From Pseudoscleropodium purum (lineage: Eukaryota; Streptophyta; Bryopsida; Hypnales; Brachytheciaceae), in NCBI GenBank assembly GCA_963969395.1, contig OZ017801.1, forward strand, positions 17,675,611 to 17,739,610: 64,000 nt of DNA. The letters run 5' to 3'. The first letter of the stretch is position 1, and each line of letters starts with the position of its first letter. Positions 24,414 through 37,075 of this stretch are shown in pieces. Position numbers and translations under genes: made by a program. The notes beneath the pieces were generated by a model, which saw only the letters and a program-made list of their open reading frames with translations, was not told the DNA's origin and made no database searches.

Positions 24414-25600
24414 TATATAAATAATAAAGAATTTGGAAAATAAATAAGAACGATATGATATAAATAAAAATAGGCTATATGCTTAATTTAGTTTTCATTT
24501 TCTTTAAATAATTAAATTAAATTTCAGACATTGTAGAATTTTTCTTAAATTATAAATATTTTAGCATTGAAAACCAGTAAACCATCAATAAGAACTTTGT
24601 GGGACTAATAAGGATGACGAATCCATCATTTTTAACCTTCTAAATTCTTATCCAATGCCCACAAAATATAAGGAGGAAGTTTAAAAATTATTTTCTCTTT
24701 AAGAGTGGATATTTCATCAAGGATTTATAATCTTTGGCAAAACCAATTAGATAACATGATGCTTGTATGCCCAATTATTTATTCTCTAAGCCATTACCAA
24801 TGGCATCAAATCAAATGTCTCAATATACAACATCATCTACATTTGCATAGATATTTTTTTCTTAAAAATAGACATCATTGTAATCTACAAATTACTTGGC
24901 AAAAGCGTAGCATAACACTCCTATAAAATGGTTGTAGCAATAATCCCAACCCAAAACAACAATTTAGTTCCAATAGCAAGTTCCATCACCAATTGCTCTC
25001 AAGTATATTCAATCCTAGACATGGTTAGAATTGCATTAGATTAGAGACAAAGAATTTTAGCAATAAACAATTTTGAATTCAAGAGTAAGATGGCTTTGAG
25101 TGTGAAAAGCGTAAAAGACTAATTTTGAATCAAAATACCATAGTCTTATAATAGTTTGCATAAAAAAATCAAGATAAAATATTTTGTATGTTCATTTAAA
25201 GGGACGTGCACTAATAATCACTACTTGAAACAAAATCAATGTCTTTTGTACATTTCAAGTGACAATTATGGATCCACATCTATAATTCTTAAATGTCAAA
25301 GGCTCTAAAGAATACACATAAAATCTAGCCTAAGAGATTGGGTTTGGCATTTTAGGGTTTAAATCATTTATCCAAGGATCTCAACTAGTCAACTAGTAAC
25401 GCATTTCACTTATTTTCAATTCAAAAAGAATTGTCCAACTTGCTATATCACTAGATACCATACAACCTTTAAAGGAACAATCATTATAAGCTCATTGGCC
25501 TATCCAAGCAAGCAATTTGAATTACTGTTGAATGGGTATCAAGAATTCATAACGATTATGAATATTCCCCTTCAATATTAGTTCATGGAATGTCCATAAG
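24414..25600. other. AT-rich spacer
   Basis: No recognisable gene. The short frame at 24705-24926 has no domain features. Confidence 0.45.
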
Positions 25601-26865
25601 AAGTTCATGATTGTAGTCATTATCATACACGGTAGTCAAAGTCAACCAATTCTCCTACTATATAACTAATGAAAGCTAGGAAGAAGAAGTTCAACATATG
25701 CCTAAAATAGAAACATTCCATGAGTTTCATTCTTAGTTTCTCCAATATTTTTTTTCAAGAAGTAATTCCTTGAAACTTCCTAATTTTCTATTTTCAAAGT
25801 TCAATTTTTTGCCACCTGACCCTAGCCACTGCATCCGGTACCCACCAAAACAAATTGAATAGTACCACCACTATATTAATTTCACAAGACTAGCTAGTCT
25901 TGTAATAGGTTTGTTTTCATAACAAGTTCATGATTGTGGTTAATATCATATAGAATGGTTAAAGTCAACCAATTCCCCAACCAAATAACTAATTAAAGCT
26001 GGAAAAAAAGTTCAACATATTCTTCAAGCATAAAAATTCTATAAGTTTCAATCTTAGTTCTCCAAATTCTTTTTTTTTCCTTAAAACTTTCAAGCTTTCT
26101 ATTTTAGGAGAGTTTTTTTTATTGCTGACCCTAAGTAGCCACCGCGCTTGGCACCCACCAAAACAAATTGAATAGTACCACCATCATTTTAATTTTAAAA
26201 TACTAGCTAGTCTTGTAGTAGGTTTGTTTCTACAATAAGTTCATGATTGTAGTCAATATCATATACAGTGGTCAAGGTCAACCAATTCCCCAACCAAATA
26301 ACTAATTAAAGTTGGAAAAAAGAGTTTAACATATTCTTCAAGCATAAACATTCTATAAATTTTGTTCTTAGTTCTCCAAATATTTTTTTCCCCCAAAACT
26401 TCCCAGTTTTCTATTTTAGGAGTTCAATTTTTTTTGCCACCCTTGAGTAGACATTGTGTTTGGTACCCACCAAAGCAAATTGAATAGTACCACCACCATT
26501 TTAATTTCAAAAGACTAGCCAGTCTTGTAGTAGTTTTATTTCCATAACAAGTTCATGATTGTGGTCAATATCATACACAATGGTCAAGGTCAACCAATTC
26601 CCCAACCAAATAACTAATTCAAGTTGGAAAAAAGAGTTCAACATATGCTTTGAGCAGAAACATTCCGTAAGTTTTGTTCTTAATTCTCCAAATTCTTTTC
26701 TTTTTACTTAAGAAGCAATTCCCCGAAACTTCTGAGTTTTCTATTTCAGGAGTTCGTTTGTTTTTTTGCCGACCGCGTCATTCGGTACCCACCAAAACAA
26801 ATTGAATAGTACCAACACCATTTTAATTTTTTCAGGACTACGCTTACAAGGTCTTGCAGCAGTTT
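25601..26865. repeat. Tandem array, four ~313-bp units
   Basis: Four diverged direct repeats start with AAGTTCATGATTGT at 25601, 25924, 26237 and 26549 (periods 323, 313 and 312 bp). Each unit contains GTCAACCAATTC, ATAACTAAT and GTACCCACCAAA-type blocks plus AATTGAATAGTACCA in the same order. Units 3 and 4 are most alike. It resembles a small satellite array or a repeated element interior; no coding frame is shared by the units. Confidence 0.85.
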
Positions 26866-28982
26866 TTTTTTGTGTGTTGGAAATTGTACAGAAAGATGGG
26901 CAGCATGCTGCACAATTTGATAACAGGCTTCCCCTTGTCCGACATGGCCGAGTCCAGAATCCCCACAGCTGTTTATTTCCTGGCCCACTAGAAGTATTCG
27001 CTCTTCCTCCAAGAGGCCAACCTGCAAGCAAGCAAACACACACACAACTTAACTTACATTGAAGTCATATTCGTTTATTTGTTTTTTAAGCCCATGAATG
27101 ACAAAGAATCTCCCCATGCAAGACAAAGTGCAACTGTTCATTTTCAGAATTTTCAAGGAAAAGTCAGGGAGGTCTTCTAGAAGAGCAGTTTGACTTCCAA
27201 CGAGCGCTTTTGCATTTTATTTTTTAAGCTAAGGATTCACACAGTAACGAAACAAAACAGACAATTTTCACAGTGGCCAGCTCGTCTTCTGAATATTTAA
27301 CCCTATAAAGATGGGCCAATCTCTGAAGAAATCATTATTTTCTAATACCATGGGAATCAATCGCTTAAAAAAATGGAAAAGTATTTATTGAAAGTCAAAC
27401 TACTACAGAAAATATTCCCTTTTCACAACGAAACTCTAGGGATGAATAGTTGCACTTCTGTCCTATACAAGAGAATTTTGCCATCCATTGGACATTTAGT
27501 GTTTGTGGTAGCATTACAAGGTTAAGGGTTAGTTAATTTCTTTTTAGGTATGTAGTCTTGGAGTCATTTGGAATGGCTAACTTTGGGGAACTTGACGTGG
27601 GATCCTCAAATGAATATTAGACTCTTTTTTATTTAGCATCGTAATGTTGATGCAAATCAACACTAGCTAAGTGTCTGATGGATGATAGAGAATCCTTCTA
27701 TGTAGGACAAAAGTTAGTAGATGTTCATTTGTGGAATTTTGTGTGGAAAAGGGAAGTCTTGCATAGTAGTTTGATGTCCAATGGTTTATTCTTTTAAAGC
27801 AAATGTTTTGCATGGTACTAAAAAAATGATTTCCATGGTGACTAGTCCAACATTCTAGGGTTAACTACGTTATTGTACATGAACTACTTAGAGTAATTGG
27901 AGTTATTTTCTCTCTTTCTCTTTAATTCCATTCAATCAAGGTAATTGTAATGTAAACAATTATATGTTGGTATGACATCTTCTTCTTTATACAAGTTAAT
28001 TTCTTATAAGTTTGGACAAATTAACCTCCATACATCTAACTAGAATTGGCCAAACCTTGCATATAAGGCACCCTAAAACATTGAAAATGTACAACTAACA
28101 GTTGCTAGAGGAGAATCAAAATTGATTGCATTGCCAACAAAATTTTAGGGAAGTCTCCTAAAAAGTAGGAAATTCAAGTGTTCCAACTTTAAAAATACTA
28201 TTTTTAACATTGTACTTGAACTTTTGAGTCTCTTTTAGTTTGACAACAATGTAAAGCTACTTCATATAGAACTGAAAGCATCATGCATTTAGCAAATGCA
28301 ATGTTGACCATTGAAGACTCAAAAATTCATCTTCAATTTGGGTACACTATGGAAGTTTGTTCTTAGTGGTGGAATTGAAATGATCAAAATGATATAGAAT
28401 AAGAGAAGAACAACGTTGATCTAATTTAAGACCATGATTGTGAACATGAAGTTTTGTTAGGTAGTACAATAGTTTGCTTTAAAAGCGATCATGACACAAA
28501 GGTGAATTTTGCTTTCTTCAAAGTATCAACGATATAACTTACATTTGAAGAGGTGGTTGCTTTTAATGACCATCACATTTCAACTTCAAAAATTCATAAA
28601 TAATTCCACAAAAGTTCAAAAAATATATAATGACTTGGGTTGGATGCCAATTCCTTTTCTTTCTTTCAAAAATTTACTAAAAAATGTTTCAATAATTTTA
28701 GCTCGCAAATGGTTGTTGTATGAGCAGACTACCCTTAATTTGTGTTTGGTTCTTACTCTCTTGTGGGCTCTCATATATGACCTTCAATGAACAAATATTA
28801 TTGTACACCAGATTCATTGAAGAACCAAAGTTATTTCTATGTTGAGCATAGTTTTATACCCAATATGAGTGTAGACATGTCAGCAAGTAATACCAAGATG
28901 CTATACCTTTGATTTTTTTTTATACTATTAGAGCTAGATTTTATGAAAAATAGTTTCAATATTTCAAGCATGAATTGGACAT
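26866..28982. other. Gene-poor spacer
   Basis: AT-rich with short frames that have no recognisable domains. No RNA gene or repeat terminus was identified. Confidence 0.45.
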
Positions 28983-29360
28983 AAGGTAGAAGTACCTATT
29001 TTGGATATCTTAAGCATTTTAGAATGGATGATGAGGGAAAGTTATAGGGAACTGAGTTCAATGTGTGCAAAAATAAGGTTGTAGAAGAATGCTAGAAAAA
29101 ACAAAAAAAATTCTTCAAAAATGAATATTTTATTGAATGTAAAAGTGGATTTTGCACCCGGACCCATTCCAATTTTATAGACTCACCTATTGTGGTTAGC
29201 TTTGACACTTCTCCCTAAGCCACGAAGGAAGAGAGATGAGTGGATGAGAAGGTACAAATCAAGAATCTTTTTCAATTACCATTGCATCTAGTTGTTATCC
29301 ACAATAGGTAAGCCTAAGAAGCAATTACAAAGGCTTGTCCAAAATAGGTACTTCTACTTT
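28983..29360. mobile_element. MITE family 1, copy 2 (378 bp)
   Basis: Inverted relative to 6558-6929. Its ends are AAGGTAGAAGTACCTATTTT and the near-inverse AAAATAGGTACTTCTACTTT. The interior aligns with the reverse complement of copy 1, including GACCCATTC, CACCTATT and AGAGAGATGAGTGGA blocks. Confidence 0.75.
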
Positions 29361-30963
29361 ACTTTACAAGTTCATTCAAGGTCTCACTCCAAAGTCTTTT
29401 GAAAAGTAACGAAGACTTTATGACACACAAGATATGGAACAAATTCTTGAGGACTTTTTATAAGTTCTAATATTAGGATATCCCACTTAAGAAAAAAAAG
29501 TTGTGGGTTGAGAGAAGCAATGATCAAACCGGATACCGGCGTCCAAATATTGCTTGAAGTAGTGTGTACGAGGGATTTGTTTTGGACCAAGGTCCCCCTG
29601 TTGCCCTCACTCTAGAGGTCAATTTTTGGAGGGATGAAGCGAGAAAGGTCAGATTTCTAACCGTTTGCAAAATTTTGCCAAAAATAAAAGCCCTGGTGTG
29701 TACGAAGAGGATGGAAGTCACAAAACTGGGTGGAAACAATGGTACACTGTGACCAAGGGAAGGGGAAGCCTCCGAAGGTTGTCAATGTCCATGTGGACAT
29801 ACGCAACGGGGCACATTCCCGGTCATTTTCAACCAACACAAAAGCCACCTGTGCACACACACACACACAAGGAATGTAAATTGTCGTAGCATGTAAAAAA
29901 GGAAAAAGGAAAAAAAGAGGCCTAAGATATTGTTGGGTGGGTAACAGAAGCTCCCTTCGAAATTTCAGCAAATTTAGAAAATTCATTAAAAAAAATGGGT
30001 TCACGGACTTGGATTTCAAACAAATAAATATTTTAGTGTTTGGGGGGATTTATTGACATCCTCATCATTGGATCCATAATTTTCAAATGACTGAACTATT
30101 GTGGAAACTTGGTTGTGACTCTCGGTAACAAATATTGTTCTAGTGACATGTAAACTTCAATGGCTCAAATAGGAGAACTATCTCCAAGTGAAGAGACTCC
30201 TCATTCATGCTGGTCATACAACTAAGTTAAGATAACTACGCCTAATTTCGACCCCTTTCTAATATCAACCATTCTAAATTCTTACCTAAGATGTACTCCC
30301 ATTATTCACAAGGGTTTATGATTGATTTTAGAATCATCCATTTTCGCCACTTTAAAAATTAATAGTTTATTCATACAATATCCAGAAAATGCAATTTAAA
30401 AAATCTACTAAATCCTTTTGACTACCAACCAAAACTCACAAAAAGTATTTCAATATAATAAAGAGAACCATGTTGAATTTTTTATTTATCTTAAGAGTTA
30501 CTTTTGTATAGACTTCAAATCAACAAAAAAAAATCTATTCAAAGTACAACAAATGCATTGAAATAGTTATGCAAGTATTGAAACAATGGAATGCTAATAT
30601 AATACCTTTTGCCTTGCCACCACAAATTGTTCCTTGAGTGATGCCCATCTCCAAAGTCCTCACCACCCCCACCCAAACAAGCCTCTCCATTCATTGTCAT
30701 TGTATAAATATGTTGTGACTCTTTTGAGCTCATTGTTATTGTGACAAACTCAAAATTTGTTTAATTAATTTTATTTCCTTTTGTTTATCCCCCCATCAAT
30801 TCAAAAATAATTTAAATTAAATTTTTTTCCAGTAATTCCCCTTCCCCTCCCTCTCTTTGTAATTTTGAAAGTCAGGTTACTTGTCAATGAATATGATATT
30901 TGCATCCATGGCATTGCATTATTTAATGATTAAATACAAAATTTAGGAATGTTTGTTTATTAT
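29361..30963. other. Spacer with short repeats
   Basis: Holds a (CA)n tract near 29855-29870 and one member of a dispersed repeat pair at 30717-30875. The short frame at 29564-29752 has no recognised domain. Confidence 0.45.
30717..30875. repeat. Dispersed repeat pair B, copy 1
   Basis: CTCTTTTGAGCTCATTGT, then an AT-rich interior, then CTTTGTAATTTTGAAA. The same blocks in the same order occur at 39557-39716, with a fragment near 40060. Confidence 0.5.
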
Positions 30964-31219
30964 TAGGGGCGCTTTACACATAGGCCGACCAAGTCAAGAG
31001 GTCGTGGGAGTTCATGGCCAAACTTTGGTCGAGATTCCGTCGTGAGGCCATTGCAATGTAGGAGCTTGGGCTTCCACGTAGGCACTTTGAAGGGCGATAG
31101 ACTTTGGATTGTGCCGCCTTGTGGGAAGGGTCAAGAGGCCAAAGTTAGGGTTTTCTGAAATTTAATTGGTGGAGGCCAATGGACTCTCAACCTTGGGCCC
31201 ATGTGTAAAATGGCCCTTA
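30964..31219. mobile_element. MITE-like element, ~256 bp
   Basis: Begins TAGGGGCGCTTTACACAT and ends ATGTGTAAAATGGCCCTTA, an imperfect terminal inverted repeat of about 18 bp. The interior is GC-richer than its flanks and non-coding. No second copy was seen in this window. Confidence 0.6.
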
Positions 31220-34200
31220 GTTGTTACATAGAGATTGGAGATGGCAAGTCTGGAAGCGTTGACTCCTTGGTGGAGCACCAAAGTGCAAAGGTTAGCGATA
31301 TTTGTGAGTGAAGTGTTTTTCTCCACATTGAACACTTTTTGGTGCAATTTATCCATGTAGCGAAGTACATATGCATTGAACTAGAATTTCAAACAACATG
31401 AAACTCTCAATAGTATACATTGTCATTATCTTGTCTCTATAATAAACGATGAAGAATATTCTACGTCCAACTATATTCAATCACTAGTACCTCAGTCGAC
31501 AAGTGGAGGTTCAATATGATGATGCATTATCATTGCCTTGACTCTACAATAAATGGTGTGAAACATTTCACATTCAACAATACTCCATCAATAGCTAAAT
31601 GGATATGAATAGGCAAAAGCTTAATGCGATGATGAGAATGGCGCATGAAGGAAAAAGCAATGGGCATGAAGGCTATTGAATGTTATAAATCTTTCAAAGT
31701 GAAAGACAAAATAACTCTAATTTCAACTTCCAACAAAATTACAAAACCAATGGTGTACTTTACGAGTCTTGGTTGCACACATTCAAGGTCTTGCGCACAC
31801 ATCACAAAAAACCACATGACTTTTCAGAGTAACATGCAAGAACAATAATCTCTTAGCATATGCTACATGTCTTTGATCAATTCCATGACAGTCATCCATC
31901 GTTCAAACATGCACTCATATAGAAAAGAGCGAGATGGGTTCTTCAAAATTCTTGAAATGCAAGACAAGACAAAAGTGAAGGAACAAGGTAAGAGGTTCAA
32001 AAAAGAACCATCTAAAGGTTGGAACTTAATTTGGGGGAGGCTAAACATCTTGAAAAAAAATTCAGTAAATTTCCCTTGAAAGACAAGTGGAATTGGCATC
32101 TATCCTAGGTTGATTCATATTTTTTGAACCTTTGTGAAATTAGTTGTAAATTTTTGAAGTTGAAAAAAAGTGGTCATTTGTAGTCATCAAAAGTGACCAC
32201 CTCCTGAAATGTTCATAATTGGTACATTGAAGAAAACAAAATGTACCTTTGAGTCATGATAGCTTTTGATGCGCCATTGGAATTCGAGCCTCTACCCTTA
32301 ATTTGACATTCATTTTGGTGTTGTGTTGAATGACTCGAATTCCTTTAATGTCAGGTCTGTTTGTTTGCCCACAAAAGTGAGAAAAAGGAGGTTTCATGGT
32401 CCAACCCTAAATTTCGTGAGAATCTTGAGCTCAGTCTTTGTCACCAAAAGTCACAGTTGAAATGGAAGAAAGTAGACATCCCAAAGACATTTTTCTACAG
32501 ATCACAGTCGTCCTCAACAAAAAGTAGGACTCTCTGGATTTATTAAATTTCAGGATATTGAATGAATCAAAAGGATCTACTTGAAAAGAATCAATAAAAA
32601 TAAAAATTCAAGAATAATCTAAATATTTGTTTTGGAGGTAAATTTTAAGGCAAACTAAGTTAGAGATCATCCCCCTTCTCAAATGATTCTAATATCTTGA
32701 AATTGAGTTAATGCATACCTATTGTAACTTACGGTAGTGGTCCATTTGTTTTGTTTTATTTGTTATGGGGAGATCTGAGGAAGCATGCGTCCCTTAGTAG
32801 TGTTCTTGGTATCATTGGAAAGTGCTCAATGAGAAAGTGTGCATGGACTTTGTTTTGTGGCATTTGGACCTACAATGTGGAAATTATTGAATTTTGAAAT
32901 TTTTGTGAATTAAAAGATTAGAAAATTATTTTTCTTTTTCTTTTTGGTTGTGGCAATGGCATAGGGCATACTAATATTAACTAAGAAACAATTAGATTTA
33001 TATGATCTAGTAGTTTGTATTATTATACCTACTAGTGCTTAGGGTCTACAAAATATATTTCTAAAAATTAATATGAACTAGTTAGATGGCTATAATTGTT
33101 GGTAGAGTAATTCTTCATTTTAAAAGTTTATTCAAACATTGACACCAAATCATTCTCTTTGCATCTTTTATTTATTTTTTAAATCTCAAATTACAATTGA
33201 AAGATCTTGATTTAGGCATGTTATAGATCACATAGAAAATAAAAAAGAATAATATTTTATATGAATAAGAAGTGAATAATGTTTGATGAGACATAATAGA
33301 AAATCTATAATTTTTTGAAGTCTTTCAATCCTTTGTTTACATGTCAAATCTAAATTTTTTGGAATTGATTGAGTGGGAATTGATTTGAATCTTACATCAC
33401 TTGTTCAACAATCCAAATCAATAAATGGAATGGTTTAGTGGTACAAGTACTATGTATGATTTGGAATTTTCAATCTAATGGGATGGAAGGAATACAAGGT
33501 TAAAGATAATATCATCTCTAACTATAATTGATTTGTCTCATAATTTCCAAATCTACTTTAAATAATAGTAAAAAAATTTGTGTTTTTAATTAATGTGGCT
33601 ATGTAGAAGATTTAGAGTATTAGAGTCTTAACTTCCAAGAGCCCTTAAGCAATACATGAGATTTGAAGACTCACTAAGACTACTGGTTTTTCAGCTCTGA
33701 AAATGTTGGGAACACTATTAGTGTCACAATTTGACATGGTCAAGAGAGTCCCATAGCATTTCTATAAAAAAATTCAATTCAATTTTTTTTTTGATTAAAT
33801 TAGATTTTTTATTTAGATTTTTTTATAGAGCTACATTTTTTCCCTGTGAAAGGAACAACAAGGGAATCAAGCTTGAAATGGCCCCCCTTTGCCTCCAAAT
33901 ATCATGTAATGACTAGAAAAATCAAGGTTTGTAGTGGATTGCATTGTTCAAAATCTAGAATAGAAAAATCATAAAATACTTCATTTATAAAAATGAAAAA
34001 ATAGAACCAAGCAACTACTTGCTCAAATAGAAAAATCATAAATCATAAATTTTTTATTCAATTTAAGGATTTAATTGATACTACCAAAAAACTATCAATG
34101 GCGGCATTGTGAGTTAGGCATTTAGGGATTAATGTGCCAAAATGACACTTTTGGTACCTTAGTAATTATTATTTAATTACGACATTGTCTAATTTATTAA

Positions 34201-36914
34201 ATATTCTAATTTGAAAAAATATTCCCATTATTTTTTGGCAATTTCTAATTTTTTTATGCCAAATCATATTTGTTACCATTAAAATAGTATGTATAATATA
34301 AACAAAATTGCATCCCATGATGCATAAAAGGTCCATAACAAACATCTAGGAAATGTCACATTTGAGTCTTTGCATCAATCTATAATACACTTTTCTAAAT
34401 AAATGAAATTGCAGCTATATTTGGTTGAGTTAAAGTAGGGGCACCCATTCTTGACAAGTGATCCGTATCCAATCTCTAGGATGCAGTTATTTCCAACCAA
34501 GGCTAAACTTTTTTTTCAAATAAAGCTTGAAATGTGTTTTTTTCTCCTTTCCAAGATTTGGACTGAAAAGTTCATGACACATCTCTCAAAGTAGTGAGCA
34601 AGAAAGTAGGAAGTAACAAGTGAGAAAGTAATTCTTGTATGATTAGAATTGGAAGAATTTAGACATTGGCTATGGGTCAAGAGCAGTTTTTGCCTTTCAA
34701 AATTCATAGAAATTTTAGTTTAAGTGATAAAATTACCAATGTTTTTTCAATCTCCATCATTTCTATTGTTGCACCTTTGAAAATATTTGTTTTGTTTTGC
34801 ACTACTCTTGATCATGTCCAAAATTGCTTATTTGATTGGTTACATGTGTCTTCATTATTAATAGTGGCTACAATCAATGTCTTGGATGGATTATAGTGAT
34901 GGAGTGCTTAATAACCACCATAGAAGCTTCCACTTTGTTATTTATTGTAAATTCATCGCAAGAATTGACTTTTTTTAGGCCTTCATGTTGTAGCCATACT
35001 AGAAAATGTTGTGACAATTTTAAGTGAGTAAAATTACCATTATACATATAGTTTTTGTTGGTGATCTAAAGACTTAATTTTGGGCCAATTAGGCAACACA
35101 CTTCGAAAACCATAACAAATTCATACTTTGAAATTGCCCTTCCCATTTCTCCCATTTGTCTTCATGTGGGAGAAAATTTCAAATTTTTCAACAATGCCGA
35201 AAGAGAAAAACCAAGATCTCTTTACCTTACATCAATCTTTGTTTTGTCCAACTTACATTTTCTTGGGGTATTTTTTATTATTTTGAATATTCTCTGTATC
35301 GTATCTATTGCACCACGTATAATGCTGGCAATCAGGTAATCAGGTAACCCCATACTTCTTGGCATTTTTTAAACCTTATGGACTAGAACATAATTCAATC
35401 AATAACTCAAGTTTGCCAACACTCTATCTTTGGAGACTTTGATTCTTGGACTACTTGAATCTTCTAGATTCAAAATACTGTAGTCAGAGTGCTATTTTTG
35501 AACTGAATCATTGAAATTGTCAATGGATTTTATATATTAAATATTCATATTTTCTGGAATCTTAAACTGTACTAAGTATTTCAATTTTGTCATATCAGAG
35601 TTTCGGATCACAGAATGATATCATGCACAACCCCTCAAAGGTGCAAATCCTGTGGCATTGCTCTCATTACCAAAATTGATAAATGAAAGTATTCATAAAT
35701 TAAATAGAGCAGATGCTGTAGACAAACAGTACTGTAGTTAAAAGGTGGGTACCACCCGAACCGCCACTGTTTGCTACAGTGACCAGTTACTATTATTAGA
35801 ATGGTCAAAATTTTCACATGTCCTTGGTGGCAAGGGAAAGAAGGTTCCAATGCACCAAAGAACGCGGCATTTGGAAACTATATGCAAAAGTTATGAAAGG
35901 TCAAAATTCTTTCTTAGTCAAGGTTCTGGAATCGTTTCTTCCATATAGATACATATTGGTTTTGGAGATGTACCCAGGGTAATGATGACTGGTTTGTTTG
36001 GGGTACCTAGAATCACCTCTGAAGAGACTTTTTATTCATGTGACTTTGTGGACTGAAAAAATTACCGCCCGGTTCCTTAGTCTTCTCAGCCAGTGCTGCA
36101 GCAGACTGTAAATTCTTCCTGAATACTTTTGGTCCTGCATTTTTGCCCCAGGGCATTATAGATATGCTCCCTATTCTCTTGGTACTCTAGGTCCTTTTTT
36201 TCATCCATTTTGAAAAAAAAAATACTCACGTGGAGAAATATAATCTCCCAAGTCATCCACTAAAATGTCAAACAGAGACTTCTAAAGAAAAAAAAAATGT
36301 CAAACAGAGACTCGTCACTCATGTCTTCGTATTAGGGAGCCTGCCACAAAATTAGTGTCAACAACGACGAAGTTTCCTTGCCGTGTGTGAAAATGACGAA
36401 AGTTTCGTAATATTTCACCCGCCTGGCTTGCACAAATTTAATTGGCAATATACTGTGACTGGTTAATGGGTGTCACTTACGCTGCAATAGGATAACTTAA
36501 GTTAAATCAGCGTTTGTTGACCTACCTGCATGTGTCGCATGCATGAAGTCGGAACTCGTAACTTCATTTCGGCCCTCGTGTTAAAACTAATTTAAGAAAA
36601 AGTCGCCGGCTAAAATTTCTAAAATATTTTACAGGACAGGACTCAGTTGCACAATTGAGACTAGTCTAATAGCACGGAGTGCCTAATTTTAAGCACGACA
36701 TTTTGACATTAAGTTTGTTCTGTAATGTGTTGAATGATTTATTAGTCCGACGTATCGATCACCGGTCAGGACTCAGTCGGCTACAAACGGCACCAATACT
36801 ACGTCTTAATACTAAGTTACCGTAACAGTGCTATACAGACTCCATCAGTTTCTTACACGAGTCAAATTTCCTTGACATTATAACATTGACAGCATCGATT
36901 CTAGCTTCCGTCTG
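31220..36914. other. Gene-poor AT-rich region
   Basis: Nearly 6 kb without a supportable gene. Open frames (for example 31645-31848, 31867-32079, 34666-34896) lack domain features and have AT-driven composition. A ~31-bp direct duplication (AAAATGTCAAACAGAGACT) lies near 36265-36312. From ~36300 onward GC content rises. Confidence 0.45.
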
Positions 36915-37075
36915 TATCGATCACTACGATCAACCAAATTAAAGAAGGATCGTTCTAAGTTACAGTAACAAGAGCAGCTTCGACTTACTAGAATCTCAGT
37001 CGAATATTCCGTCTTGCTTGATCGCTATGATCAACCAAATGAAAGAGGATCGTTGTAAGTTACAGTACTGTAATC
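36915..37075. repeat. Imperfect ~101-bp tandem duplication
   Basis: GATCAACCAAAT with AGGATCGTT and AAGTTACAGTA follows the same order at 36928 and again at 37029. Function unknown. Confidence 0.6.

Noticed and set aside
25601..26865. CRISPR array
   Set aside because: The units are ~313 bp long and diverged, with no short repeat/spacer pattern, in a eukaryotic context.
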